Below are positions 35,907 through 44,615 of a stretch of DNA of 64,000 bases, one piece after another (within the stretch, counting starts at the first letter, position 1; each line of letters begins with the position of its first letter). The DNA lies in assembly GCF_040930455.2 (NCBI RefSeq), contig NZ_CP170494.1, one strand, 5' to 3'. A model generated the notes under the pieces. The model searched no databases, was not told where the DNA came from, and saw only the letters and a list, made by a program, of their open reading frames with translations. This DNA is from Neopusillimonas maritima. Its GTDB lineage: Bacteria; Pseudomonadota; Gammaproteobacteria; Burkholderiales; Burkholderiaceae_B. A program made the translations under genes and the position numbers.

Positions 35907-35921
35907 CTACAAGGCTTGTAG
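35907..35921. promoter_or_regulatory. Inverted repeat upstream of rpmB
   Basis: CTACAAG-G-CTTGTAG, a perfect 7-bp inverted repeat with a 1-base centre, lies about 71 bases before the rpmB start. It could be an operator; no promoter elements were securely placed. The rest of 35837-36007 holds no gene. Confidence 0.35.
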
Positions 35922-36007
35922 CAATAAAGTAGTAATTAAGTAAAACCGAAAAATTCGAAAGTTATTTCAACTAAGCCTGCTATTCTAATACGAAAAGTGT
36001 ATTTATA

Positions 36008-37195
36008 TCAAGCGGTTTTAGCGGGCGGACTAAACGCCATTCGACCTGAAAGCCAGGAAAATGCCGCACTGATCAACAAGAGACCCATCATGGGTAATGC
36101 CGTATCGGTGTGCCATGCACTAATCGCAAGCCCGGCCATCGTTCCGCAAAGCATTTGAATCGTGCCCATTAAGGCCGATGCCGATCCCAGTCGCTTGCCC
36201 TGGTGATTCAGCGCAAGCGCCCCCGAATTCGGGAGAACGAAACCCTGGCTGGCCATAAATGCCATGAGGCACACCATGAACAGCCACAAGTTCAAAACCC
36301 CTGCCAACGTAAGCGCAACCCCTATAAGCGCGACAATAACAATACTGTTTTGCGCCAGTTTGAGCAATTTTTCAGGACTGTGGCGGTTTAGCAGCCGCGC
36401 GCTAAGTTGCGACATGGCGATAAGTGACGCTGCGTTCAGACCGAACAGAAAGCCGAAATATTCGGGGTCGACTCCATAAACATCGATTAGCACTCTGGGT
36501 GAACCTGCTATGTAGGTAAACAACCCGGCAGAGCCAAACCCGCCCGCCAGTGAGTAAAACATAAACTGTCGATGCTGCAGCAGTGCCCAGTAATTGCGCC
36601 CGATATTGCGAATGTTAAGCGGGATCTGCTTTTCTACGGGGAGTGTTTCCCGCATATGGCGCGCAGCGGCGTAAACAAGCAAAGCGCCGCACACCACCAT
36701 AATGACGAAAATGCCACGCCAGCCGCCGATAAACATGACTTGGGCACCAAGAATGGGCCCCAGAATGGGGGTGACGCCCATGATCAAAATCAATAAGGAA
36801 AGCGCTTTTGAGGCATCACGCGTTTCCAGATTGTCGCGAATGACTGCGCGGGGAATGACCATGCCGGCGGCCCCACCAAAGGCCTGAACAATGCGTAAGA
36901 GAGTGAGATGAGTGACATCGTTTGTGAAGGCGCAACCAATGGATGCCAGGGTGAAGAGGGTAACGCCGAAGATTAGGGGCTTTTTGCGGCCAAATCGATC
37001 GGCAACCGGGCCGTAGGCCAATTGCGCCAGTGAAAGGCCGAAAAGGTAACTGGCCAGTGTTCTTTCCACCTCGCCTTGGGAAGCACCCAGCCCTTGTGCG
37101 ATGTTGGGAAACGCCGGGAGATACATGTCGATGGCAAGAGGCCCCAGGGCGGTCAGGGCGCCCATGAGCAGTAGCCATCCAGGAATATTCATCAT
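36008..37195 (-). CDS. Bcr/CflA-family multidrug efflux transporter
   Basis: 395 residues with 12 predicted helices. DHA1-type MFS features: ALGPLAIDMYLPAFPNIA in helix 1, YGPVADRFGRKKPLIFG (motif A), RIVQAFGGAAGMVIPRAVIRD and GVTPILGPILGAQ (motif C, an exporter mark). Bcr/CflA proteins export bicyclomycin, chloramphenicol or other drugs; the substrate here is unknown. The true start could be ATG 37195 or 37192. Divergent from the cyclopropane synthase gene, with about 250 bases between. Confidence 0.9.
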   Translation of the reverse strand: MMNIPGWLLLMGALTALGPLAIDMYLPAFPNIAQGLGASQGEVERTLASYLFGLSLAQLAYGPVADRFGRKKPLIFGVTLFTLASIGCAFTNDVTHLTLLRIVQAFGGAAGMVIPRAVIRDNLETRDASKALSLLILIMGVTPILGPILGAQVMFIGGWRGIFVIMVVCGALLVYAAARHMRETLPVEKQIPLNIRNIGRNYWALLQHRQFMFYSLAGGFGSAGLFTYIAGSPRVLIDVYGVDPEYFGFLFGLNAASLIAMSQLSARLLNRHSPEKLLKLAQNSIVIVALIGVALTLAGVLNLWLFMVCLMAFMASQGFVLPNSGALALNHQGKRLGSASALMGTIQMLCGTMAGLAISAWHTDTALPMMGLLLISAAFSWLSGRMAFSPPAKTA

Positions 37196-37444
37196 AATTC
37201 AACTTTACTGAAGGCAGGTCGTGCGAGCGGACGTGCATTCAAAAGTCGTCAGTGTAATAGAAATTGAAATGCTAATGTAAGTGAAATTTAGTTAACATGA
37301 AGAAAATGGCCGTGCGGCACGTTTCGTACTCGATATGACGGAATAATGCTAAATTGACGGCATAAAAAAGAAGCGTGGTGAAGAATGCCGCGTCGAGGAT
37401 ATGTATCTAGACTTGTTTTTGTTTGTTTACATAGGGAGCGGAGT

Positions 37445-38701
37445 GTGAGTTCGGTTTTGTCGATGGTAGAAAAAAAACTGGCGGCGTTGCCTGTCTCAGT
37501 GCAAATGCAATTGCCGGGTGGTGAAACAGTTGGGGCCTCAAACCCGGAAATGAAACTAATCGTCAAAGATCGTGCGACGTTAGTGAATTTTGCCACCGGC
37601 CAGGCCGGAAATTTGGGTGAGGATTATGTAGAGGGCCGCTTCGTGGTTGAGGGCAGTATGCGCAACCTGATGAAAATTGCGGCGGCGATCCTGGATCAAA
37701 ACCCCGTTGACGCGGCCAAAGGGAATTGGTTAACGGCGCTGATCCGACACTTGGTGTCTATTCGTCGCCACTCCACAACCCGCGACGCTGAGCAAATTCA
37801 ATTCCATTATGATTTGTCCGACGAGTTTTACGCGCTTTGGCTGGATCCTCGTCGTGTATATTCGTGCGCCTATTTCCGCGAACCCGATATGACATTGGCG
37901 CAGGCCCAAGAGGCGAAACTCGACCACATCTGCCGCAAACTTGATTTGAAAAGTGGTGAGCGTTTCCTCGATATCGGTGCCGGTTGGGGTGGTTTGTTAC
38001 TTTGGGCGGCCGAGAATTACGGTGTTGATGCCACTGGTATTACGTTATCGAAAAATCAACATGCTCATGTGAATCGTTTGATAGAAGAAAAAGGTTTGAG
38101 TGGGCGCGTGCGCATGAATTTGCTCGATTACCGCGACCTCGACGAGTCTCGGCCATACGACAAAATCGCGTCCGTTGGCATGTTCGAACACGTCGGGCGG
38201 GCGCAGCTGGAGGAATATTTTGCAAAACTTCGTCGTTTGCTGGCGCCCGGCGGCTTGATTATGAATCATGGCATTACCGCCGGTGGCGTATACAACGCCG
38301 AGGTGGGCGCCGGTATGGGACGTTTTATTGAAAAGTATATTTTCCCTGGCGGTGAGCTCACACACATCAGTAATGAGCTGGCCAAAATTGCGTTAAGCGG
38401 CCTGGAGGATGTCGACGTCGAAAATTTACGCCCGCATTATGCGCGTACCTTGTGGCACTGGAGCGATACGCTGGAGGCGAATCTGGATGCAGCGCGTAAA
38501 ACCCTGAAGCCGGGCGAGCAGGGCGATAAGTCTTTACGTGCTTATCGCATTTATCTGGCCGGTTGCGCGCTGGGCTTTGAACAAGGCTGGATCGCCTTGC
38601 ACCAGGTTTTGTTAAAGCATAAGGCGACCGGGCGTCACGACGAACTTGATTATCCCGCCGATGAGGCCTATCCGTGGCGTCGCGATTATATTTATCGTTA
38701 A
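37445..38701 (+). CDS. cfa: Cyclopropane-fatty-acyl-phospholipid synthase
   Basis: Adds a methylene from SAM to membrane unsaturated acyl chains, usually on entry to stationary phase or acid stress. 418 residues from GTG 37445, chosen for the AGGGAGCGGAG just upstream; ATG 37463 and an upstream ATG 37385 are alternatives. N-terminal lipid-binding region, then YDLSDEFYALWLDPRRVYSCAYF, the SAM motif LDIGAGWGGLLLWAA, EHVGRAQLEEYF and NHGITAGG. C-terminal YRIYLAGCALGFEQGWI. The stop is 3 bases from that of the MATE gene, with no terminator seen. Confidence 0.92.
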   Translation: MSSVLSMVEKKLAALPVSVQMQLPGGETVGASNPEMKLIVKDRATLVNFATGQAGNLGEDYVEGRFVVEGSMRNLMKIAAAILDQNPVDAAKGNWLTALIRHLVSIRRHSTTRDAEQIQFHYDLSDEFYALWLDPRRVYSCAYFREPDMTLAQAQEAKLDHICRKLDLKSGERFLDIGAGWGGLLLWAAENYGVDATGITLSKNQHAHVNRLIEEKGLSGRVRMNLLDYRDLDESRPYDKIASVGMFEHVGRAQLEEYFAKLRRLLAPGGLIMNHGITAGGVYNAEVGAGMGRFIEKYIFPGGELTHISNELAKIALSGLEDVDVENLRPHYARTLWHWSDTLEANLDAARKTLKPGEQGDKSLRAYRIYLAGCALGFEQGWIALHQVLLKHKATGRHDELDYPADEAYPWRRDYIYR

Positions 38702-38704
38702 TAT

Positions 38705-40111
38705 TCAATGTTTAAACTGGCTCTGGTATTGACGTACGACACGGCGATACCAGAATTTCAGCAAGATTGCTGATAAGCCCAGCCCCAGTGCGGCCATGAA
38801 CCAAAGGCTGCCGGCCCCAACCGGGGCGCCGGGCATAAGAATATCCAGCAGGGGTTGAAGTGCGCCTTTCCAGGGGCCGAAGCCCAGCAGCCAGCCGCCA
38901 ACCAAACCAAACACGGTCAGTGCCACCACTTGCATGATCAGTGGCACAACCGCGACCTTATACGCTCGCAACAAGTAGGTCATGATGCATTGCATGGCAT
39001 CACAGAAAAGAAATAGCGGCAGTATCGTTAACAGGGTTAAAGCGACTGCGGCTACTTCGGTATCGTCGGTATAGGCCGACACAATCAAGTCGCGGAAAAC
39101 GAGAATAAGGACAACAGTTAGGCCGGCGCCCACGAGAACGACCGCCAATCCCGCCCGCCCGGTTAACAGAGCCCGCTGCGGCGCTTGTGCTCCGATCGCT
39201 TGAGCGGTGAGTGACGCTGAGGCGATCCCGATCGCCATGGGCAGCATGTAGCATAGCGCGGCCAGATTCGCCATAATCTGATGCCCTCCTGTTACGAACA
39301 TGCCTTCCCGGGCGACAAGCAAAGCCATGAATGTGAAGGCACAGACCTCAACCAGGTATGAGCCACCCATAGGTAAACCCAGGCGCAACAGTGATTTAAG
39401 TTCCGCCCAGTCGGGGCGCCCCAGCCTTAATTGAAAGGGCTTGAAGAACGGGTCATGTGTGATGACCCATAAACCAATGAATAAAGTCATCCAGGCGACA
39501 ATGGCTGAAGACAGGCCTGCACCGACTGCGCCCAGCGCAGGCATTCCGAATTTGCCGAAGATGAAAATCCAGTTAAACAATGCTTTGAAACCGACACTGA
39601 CCAGATTGATCGTCATGACAATTTTGGGTCGTGACACCGCAGTACCCAGGCAATAGATAGTACGGAAAAGCAGGCTGGCCGGCAGCGCAATAATTAACAT
39701 GCGCAGATACCATGTGACGCCGTTTCGCACTTCGGGCTCGATCGTGCCGGAGAACATCAGCCACAGGTCGGGGAAAAACAGCGCGATGCTGCCGACACCG
39801 GCCAGGCCGAAGGAAAGCCAAACGCCTTGCCCCCACGCGTGCCCCACCCGAGCAGGCTGACGGGCACCGAAATGTTGGCCGATAATGGGTATAAGCGCAT
39901 GAACTACGCCCATCAGCCCAATAAAAACTGTTAAATAAATGGAGACGGACAACGCCATGGCCTGAAGGTCGGCGGCGCTCGCGTGCCCGACCATGGTGGT
40001 GTCGAGCACCCCGAAGGCGATGCCCGCCCAGGCACTGATCAGAACCGGCCAGGCTTGTTTAAGTGTTTCCTTGATGTAGAAAAACAAAGAATGCGTGCCG
40101 GCGTTGTTCAT
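38705..40111 (-). CDS. MATE-family multidrug exporter
   Basis: 468 residues in two six-helix halves. Family marks: WPVLISAWAGIAFGVLDTTMVGHASAADLQAMALSVS-type first helices (LDTTMVGHASAADLQA), and VGAGLSSAIVAWM. NorM-like, so a Na+ or H+ coupled exporter of cationic compounds in the inner membrane. Its ATG overlaps the stop of the ArnT-like gene by 4 bases, suggesting co-translation with that gene. Substrate unknown. Confidence 0.9.
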   Translation of the reverse strand: MNNAGTHSLFFYIKETLKQAWPVLISAWAGIAFGVLDTTMVGHASAADLQAMALSVSIYLTVFIGLMGVVHALIPIIGQHFGARQPARVGHAWGQGVWLSFGLAGVGSIALFFPDLWLMFSGTIEPEVRNGVTWYLRMLIIALPASLLFRTIYCLGTAVSRPKIVMTINLVSVGFKALFNWIFIFGKFGMPALGAVGAGLSSAIVAWMTLFIGLWVITHDPFFKPFQLRLGRPDWAELKSLLRLGLPMGGSYLVEVCAFTFMALLVAREGMFVTGGHQIMANLAALCYMLPMAIGIASASLTAQAIGAQAPQRALLTGRAGLAVVLVGAGLTVVLILVFRDLIVSAYTDDTEVAAVALTLLTILPLFLFCDAMQCIMTYLLRAYKVAVVPLIMQVVALTVFGLVGGWLLGFGPWKGALQPLLDILMPGAPVGAGSLWFMAALGLGLSAILLKFWYRRVVRQYQSQFKH

Positions 40112-41865
40112 TGTGCATGAATACGAACTAGCTGAAAGAGTTCACGGCGTTCGGGTCGGCGTTTGCCTTCCCATAGCAATGTGATGTTCAGGTTGCCCAG
40201 CGGGCGTATCCCGGCGTCCAGCGCTTGTGGGCTGGTTTGAATAATGGCCAGAGCACAGTTGCGGTTGCTGGTTGGGTCCAGGCCATTAAACACATAAAAT
40301 GCCGCGCGTTGTCCTACCCCCAGATCAATGGCTTGCACACATTCGTTATCACGTTGGTGCGTTTCGATTGCCTGGCTCAGTGAGTTTGATACATCGCGGT
40401 AGCTACGGACGTAGTCAAGTGCCGGCATCCAGAGGGTAACGAGTAACAGCCAGGTGGTGACGATACCTCCGGCGGACAGCACCGTACCGCGCCATAACGC
40501 CGCAGGGCGGTGCAATACGCGCCAGCGAACAAGAACCAGCCAGGCGACGGTACCGGCCAGCGCAATGGTTACGGCGGGCCAGGAAACATACGCATCGTAA
40601 CCCTCGGTTTGCCGGGCGATGTTGTCGGAAATTTGCTCGGGCCATCCTGCCTGTAGTGCAACCCATCCCAGCCACACGGTTGCAATGGTGAGAGAAAAAC
40701 ACATGACGGCAAACCAGTCGAGGGAGTTCACCATGCCGCGACGTAAAGTAGGCAGAGCGAAGGCGGCCATCACGGCGAAAGGTACCGCCATTAAACTGTA
40801 TTCCGGTTCAAAGGAATCGGCCAGGAACAGCATTGTGATGAAGGGCCAGAGCGCAAACATCAGGGGCAACCATACATGGGGTGCGCGCAGCCATGATCGC
40901 CATTGCCACAATGCCATCAGTGCGAAAGGCCAGGTGGGCCAAAGAAACCAGGGCAGATCGCGGAAAATACTGAATACTTCGCGCCAACTGGGGAATGTGA
41001 ACGATTCAATATTCCATAACCACCAATATTGAGCCCAATATGGGTTCAGGCTTTGCGCGGGAATCCACCACGCGAGGCAAAGCAGGGTGCCGATCAACAC
41101 CGACAAGCCGACCCATTTCAATCTGGCTCGTAAAGCGGCAGTCGGTAAAAATGCAGTGGCAATGGCAAGGTAAATTGGCAGGGCGCCAATCCAGCCGCGC
41201 GCCAAAAGCGCGGCTCCGATAGCCAGACCGAGTGTGATTGCGCCCGACAATGGACGGTCGAGCATACGAACAATCGAGTAAAAGGCTACGGCTTGTACGG
41301 CAATAATGACCGGCACTTCCGAGGTTTCGTGCATGCGCCACATAATGCCGGCAGTTGCCAGAATCAGCAGCAGTGAGGCGTCGGCTATCATGCGGCCATA
41401 GTCGCGCTCGGTGGGCTCGCCACCGAACGGTAAACGCAGAGGTTGTGGTTCGGGTCGTCGCCCTAAAAGGTAGGTGGCGTACCACACGGCGCCTACCATT
41501 AGGCCGAACCAAAGTAAATTGGGTAAGCGTGAGGCAATAATCTGCGCGTCGAGTGTTTGGGTGAATAGCGTAAAAATGGGGGTAAAGACGCTAATAAACG
41601 CAGCGCCAACCCACATTGCCAGGGGGCCGTCCTGAGCATGCGCAAAACTGCCTATTTGGGGAAGCCAGGCAGCTTGGTCGGGGCCGTTCAGTGCGGTAAG
41701 CATTGTGGCCAGGCCAACGATATCGTCGGTTTTCCACGGTTCGCGAAAGAACAGGCCGGCAAAAATGTAAATAATGCCCAACAATAGCAAATAGAGCCTC
41801 GGCAGTTTTGCGGTTGCCGGGGCGGTGAGTCGTGCCGGAGTGGATCGAGGATGATGAGGCGCCAC
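40108..41865 (-). CDS. GT39/ArnT-like integral membrane glycosyltransferase
   Basis: 585 residues, about 12 helices after a Pro/Arg-rich N-terminus. The first periplasmic loop has FREPWKTDDIVGLATM, where the acidic pair (D-D) fits the GT-C catalytic position, and LFTQTLDAQIIASRLPNLLW resembles RLP of ArnT/PMT proteins. ArnT-like enzymes transfer sugars from polyprenyl phosphate, for example aminoarabinose to lipid A. The acceptor is unknown. It is cotranscribed with the MATE exporter, with no other glycan genes nearby. Confidence 0.75.
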   Translation of the reverse strand: MAPHHPRSTPARLTAPATAKLPRLYLLLLGIIYIFAGLFFREPWKTDDIVGLATMLTALNGPDQAAWLPQIGSFAHAQDGPLAMWVGAAFISVFTPIFTLFTQTLDAQIIASRLPNLLWFGLMVGAVWYATYLLGRRPEPQPLRLPFGGEPTERDYGRMIADASLLLILATAGIMWRMHETSEVPVIIAVQAVAFYSIVRMLDRPLSGAITLGLAIGAALLARGWIGALPIYLAIATAFLPTAALRARLKWVGLSVLIGTLLCLAWWIPAQSLNPYWAQYWWLWNIESFTFPSWREVFSIFRDLPWFLWPTWPFALMALWQWRSWLRAPHVWLPLMFALWPFITMLFLADSFEPEYSLMAVPFAVMAAFALPTLRRGMVNSLDWFAVMCFSLTIATVWLGWVALQAGWPEQISDNIARQTEGYDAYVSWPAVTIALAGTVAWLVLVRWRVLHRPAALWRGTVLSAGGIVTTWLLLVTLWMPALDYVRSYRDVSNSLSQAIETHQRDNECVQAIDLGVGQRAAFYVFNGLDPTSNRNCALAIIQTSPQALDAGIRPLGNLNITLLWEGKRRPERRELFQLVRIHAQ

Positions 41866-41906
41866 GTTCTGACAATAAGACGATGCTTAAAAGGGGAATC
41901 TTAAAT

Positions 41907-41934
41907 TAAAAAGGCAGCCGTTTGGCTGCCTTTT
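41907..41934. terminator. Terminator after rpmE2
   Basis: AAGGCAGCC (41911-41919) / GGCTGCCTT (41924-41932) with a GTTT loop. A-run on the left (41907-41912) gives the U-run for the minus-strand rpmE2 transcript. Confidence 0.82.
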
Positions 41935-41990
41935 CCAACTGCCGCGCTATTGGGCGCGGCAGAGAGGGTAGCTTTGCGTTGCCGCTGATA

Positions 41991-42257
41991 TCAGGCGCCT
42001 TTTTTCAGGGTGCCGGTAGTGCGGGCAAAGCGGGCGCGGAATTTCTCGACACGGCCGGTTTCCACAATACGTGTTTGTGCGCCAGTGTAGAAAGGGTGGG
42101 ATTCCGAAGTGACTTCGCACTTGAACAGCGGATAGGTTTTGCCGTCGATCTCGGTTGTTTCACGAGAGTTCAAAGTTGAGCGCGAAATAAATTTGTTGCC
42201 CGTTTGTTGGTCTAGAAACACAACTTCGCGGTATTCGGGATGAATGCCTTCTTTCAT
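41991..42257 (-). CDS. rpmE2: 50S ribosomal protein L31 type B
   Basis: 88 residues. MKEGIHPEYREVVFLDQQTG, then KCEVTSESHPFYTGAQTRI and VEKFRARFAR are typical of the type B (zinc-free) form; the CxxC pair of type A is missing. In many bacteria the type B protein replaces the type A form when zinc is scarce. It is the only L31 in the window, and no Zur box was recognised upstream. Confidence 0.95.
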   Translation of the reverse strand: MKEGIHPEYREVVFLDQQTGNKFISRSTLNSRETTEIDGKTYPLFKCEVTSESHPFYTGAQTRIVETGRVEKFRARFARTTGTLKKGA

Positions 42258-42417
42258 GATGAAATTCCTGATAATTAAAATTTCGGGTCGCCAGATGGAT
42301 CTTGCTCCTATTTTCAGGGGCAGCCAACTACGTATCCAGGGTAACCATTAATTTTAGCATGGCCGTTATTTTAGGTCGAGCGCTTTTATGATGTGTCTAT
42401 CATGTAAGGGGTACGGT

Positions 42418-43119
42418 TTATACCTGTCCTTGTTCAGCCAGCGAAATTGCTTGTGTCGGCGTCACAATCAAGTGATCAAGCAAGCGGATGTCGACCAACG
42501 CAAGTGCGTTTTTCAAATGTCGTGTCAGGGCAAGGTCGGCTTGACTTGCTTCGGTTACACCTGATGGGTGGTTGTGTGCGAGGATCAAGGCGGCGGCGTG
42601 ATGATGCAGTGCCGATTTAACTATCTCGCGCGGGTAAACCGAGGCTTGCGTTAACGTCCCTCGGGAGACTTCTTCACTTTCAATCAGGCGGAATTGGCTG
42701 TCAAGGTACAGTGCCATGCAATGTTCTATTTTGCGATGGCCGATGGAAGCCGTGCAATAGAGTTTTACGCGTTCCGGCTGATCCAGTGCCCGCCCATGCT
42801 GCAACTCTTCCTGGAGTGCGCGTCGGTTGAGTTCGTTGATTGCAAGTAGCTCACAGGTTTTGGCCTGACCCAGTCCGGTCATTTCAAGCAGGGATTTTGA
42901 GTCGGCGCTTAATAAGCAGCGTAATCCGCGAAAGTGTTCGATCAGTTGTTGACCCAGCGTAACGGCATCACAGCCGCGAATACCTGTACGCAAAATAATG
43001 GCGAGCAGTTCGGCGTTGGTCAGGCTATGGGCGCCGTGGGTAAGCAAACGTTCACGTGGTCGCTCCCGGCTTGGGGCGCTGTTTGGCACCGGCCGGGGCC
43101 GGGTTAGGCGATGTGTCAT
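42418..43119 (-). CDS. radC: RadC/YeeS-family JAMM protein
   Basis: 233 residues from ATG 43119 (MTHRLTRPRPVPNS); a TTG at 43140 is possible and neither has a strong SD. An N-terminal helix-hairpin-helix-like part (RLLTHGAHSLTNAELLAIILRTG; LLEMTGLGQAKTCEL) precedes a C-terminal metallo-domain with HNHPSGVTEASQADL, the JAMM pattern HxH-x10-D. Once thought to be a repair protein, the family function is unproven; a nuclease or peptidase-like role is proposed. Divergent from fkpB. Confidence 0.93.
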   Translation of the reverse strand: MTHRLTRPRPVPNSAPSRERPRERLLTHGAHSLTNAELLAIILRTGIRGCDAVTLGQQLIEHFRGLRCLLSADSKSLLEMTGLGQAKTCELLAINELNRRALQEELQHGRALDQPERVKLYCTASIGHRKIEHCMALYLDSQFRLIESEEVSRGTLTQASVYPREIVKSALHHHAAALILAHNHPSGVTEASQADLALTRHLKNALALVDIRLLDHLIVTPTQAISLAEQGQV

Positions 43120-43170
43120 GGGAGGCTCTAAAATAGTCAAATTAATGAAGACCTTTAACGGTGACAGATT

Positions 43171-43647
43171 TTGACCTCCTCCTCTGACTCAGTGAACGTT
43201 TTTGTCCAATCGGGCTCTTACCTGACCTTGCATTATCGAATCACAATTATTTCCGGCCCGGGCAAGGGGTCGGTGTTTGCCGATACGTTCAGCGGCAATC
43301 CCGCCACCTTGCAATTAGGCATGGGGCAATGGTCGCCCAGCCTGGAGCAGGTTTTGGTTGGGCGAGCCGAAGGTGCCGAGTTCTCTGCAGAGATACCAGC
43401 GGCACAAGCCTACGGAGATCGCAACCCCGAGTTGATCCAATGGGTGGGGCGCAAATTGCTCGATCAGCACTCCGAGCCGGGCATGCAGTACGAGCCGGGT
43501 GATATTGTTACTTTTACCTCTCCCGAGGGGTTGAAGTATTCGGGCGTTTGCAAAGAGGGTCGGGATGACGCTGCTTTGTTTGATTTCAACCATCCGCTGG
43601 CGGGTGCCGACCTGCGGCTGGATGTTGTGCTGTTGGGGGTAATGTGA
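43171..43647 (+). CDS. fkpB: FKBP-type peptidyl-prolyl isomerase (SlpA type)
   Basis: 158 residues from a TTG at 43171; GTG 43192 is also in frame. GGTGA lies 8 bases before the TTG. The opening SGSYLTLHYRITI with F-A-D-T-F-SGNPATLQLGMGQWSPSLEQVLVG and EFSAEIPAAQAYG is the SlpA/FkpB pattern. The family assists folding and includes a ribosome-associated, non-essential isomerase. The stop overlaps the ispH start (TGATG), the usual fkpB-ispH operon. Confidence 0.88.
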   Translation: MTSSSDSVNVFVQSGSYLTLHYRITIISGPGKGSVFADTFSGNPATLQLGMGQWSPSLEQVLVGRAEGAEFSAEIPAAQAYGDRNPELIQWVGRKLLDQHSEPGMQYEPGDIVTFTSPEGLKYSGVCKEGRDDAALFDFNHPLAGADLRLDVVLLGVM

Positions 43648-44615
43648 TGATTGAGCAACCGGATTTGTCGGCAACTGAAATTGTTTTGGCGCAACCGCGT
43701 GGCTTTTGTGCCGGTGTTGATCGTGCAATTGAAATTGTCGAGCGTGCTCTCAAGCTTCACGGCGCGCCGATCTATGTGCGCCATGAAATAGTGCATAACC
43801 GGTTCGTTGTGAATGATCTGCGTGAGAAGGGCGCTATTTTCATCGACGAGCTGGATCAGGCGCCCCAGGGCGCGATTGTGGTGTTTTCCGCACACGGCGT
43901 GTCGCGGCAGGTGCGCCAACAAGCTCAGGACCTGGGCTTGCAAGTTTTTGATGCAACATGCCCATTAGTTACCAAAGTCCACGTGGAAGTGGCCCGTATG
44001 CGCCAGGCAGGGCGTGAAATTATCATGATCGGACACCGCGGACATCCTGAGGTTGAAGGTACATTGGGTCAGGCCGATGGTGGCATGTATCTGGTGGAAA
44101 CGCCCGAGGACGTCTGGGCGCTGGAGGTTTCGAATCCTGAAAATCTTGCTTTTGTCACGCAAACGACTTTGTCGGTTGATGATGCTGCAAAGGTGGCCCA
44201 AGCTTTGCGTTCGCGTTTCCCCGGTATTGTAGAACCCAAGAAAAGTGATATTTGTTATGCCACTCAGAATCGTCAGGATGCCGTCAAAATCATGGCGCCC
44301 GAGTGCGATCTCGTGCTGGTGGTGGGGAGTGTGAATAGCTCAAACTCGAACCGGTTGCGCGAGGTGGCCGAAAGAGGCGGCGCGCAGGCCTATCTTATTG
44401 ACGACCCCGATATGATCCAGTCTGAATGGCTGAAAAATGCCCGGCGGGTTGGCCTGACAGCCGGGGCATCTGCGCCGGAAGTTTTGGTGGAAAGTGTGGT
44501 GGCCAGATTAAAAACGCTGGGGGCGGTTTCCGTTCGCACGCTGCCCGGCGTAGAGGAAAACGTGGCATTCCCTCTGCCCAAGGGGCTGTCGTTGAAAACC
44601 ACACAAGGATCCTGA
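43647..44615 (+). CDS. ispH: 4-hydroxy-3-methylbut-2-enyl diphosphate reductase
   Basis: Last step of the MEP pathway, making IPP and DMAPP; a [4Fe-4S] enzyme. 322 residues. The cluster cysteines are in QPRGFCAGVDRAI, FDATCPLVTKV and SDICYATQNRQDAV. HEIVHNRFVV and GHRGHPEVEGT carry the conserved His and Glu. Start ATG 43647 overlaps fkpB; GTG 43644 is one codon earlier. The next gene overlaps its stop by 1 base. Confidence 0.97.
   Translation: MIEQPDLSATEIVLAQPRGFCAGVDRAIEIVERALKLHGAPIYVRHEIVHNRFVVNDLREKGAIFIDELDQAPQGAIVVFSAHGVSRQVRQQAQDLGLQVFDATCPLVTKVHVEVARMRQAGREIIMIGHRGHPEVEGTLGQADGGMYLVETPEDVWALEVSNPENLAFVTQTTLSVDDAAKVAQALRSRFPGIVEPKKSDICYATQNRQDAVKIMAPECDLVLVVGSVNSSNSNRLREVAERGGAQAYLIDDPDMIQSEWLKNARRVGLTAGASAPEVLVESVVARLKTLGAVSVRTLPGVEENVAFPLPKGLSLKTTQGS

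Noticed and set aside
44426..44614. A longer start for the DUF945 protein inside ispH
   Set aside because: The extra 63 residues are an alternate frame of ispH; ATG 44615 begins with a proper membrane helix and overlaps the ispH stop.
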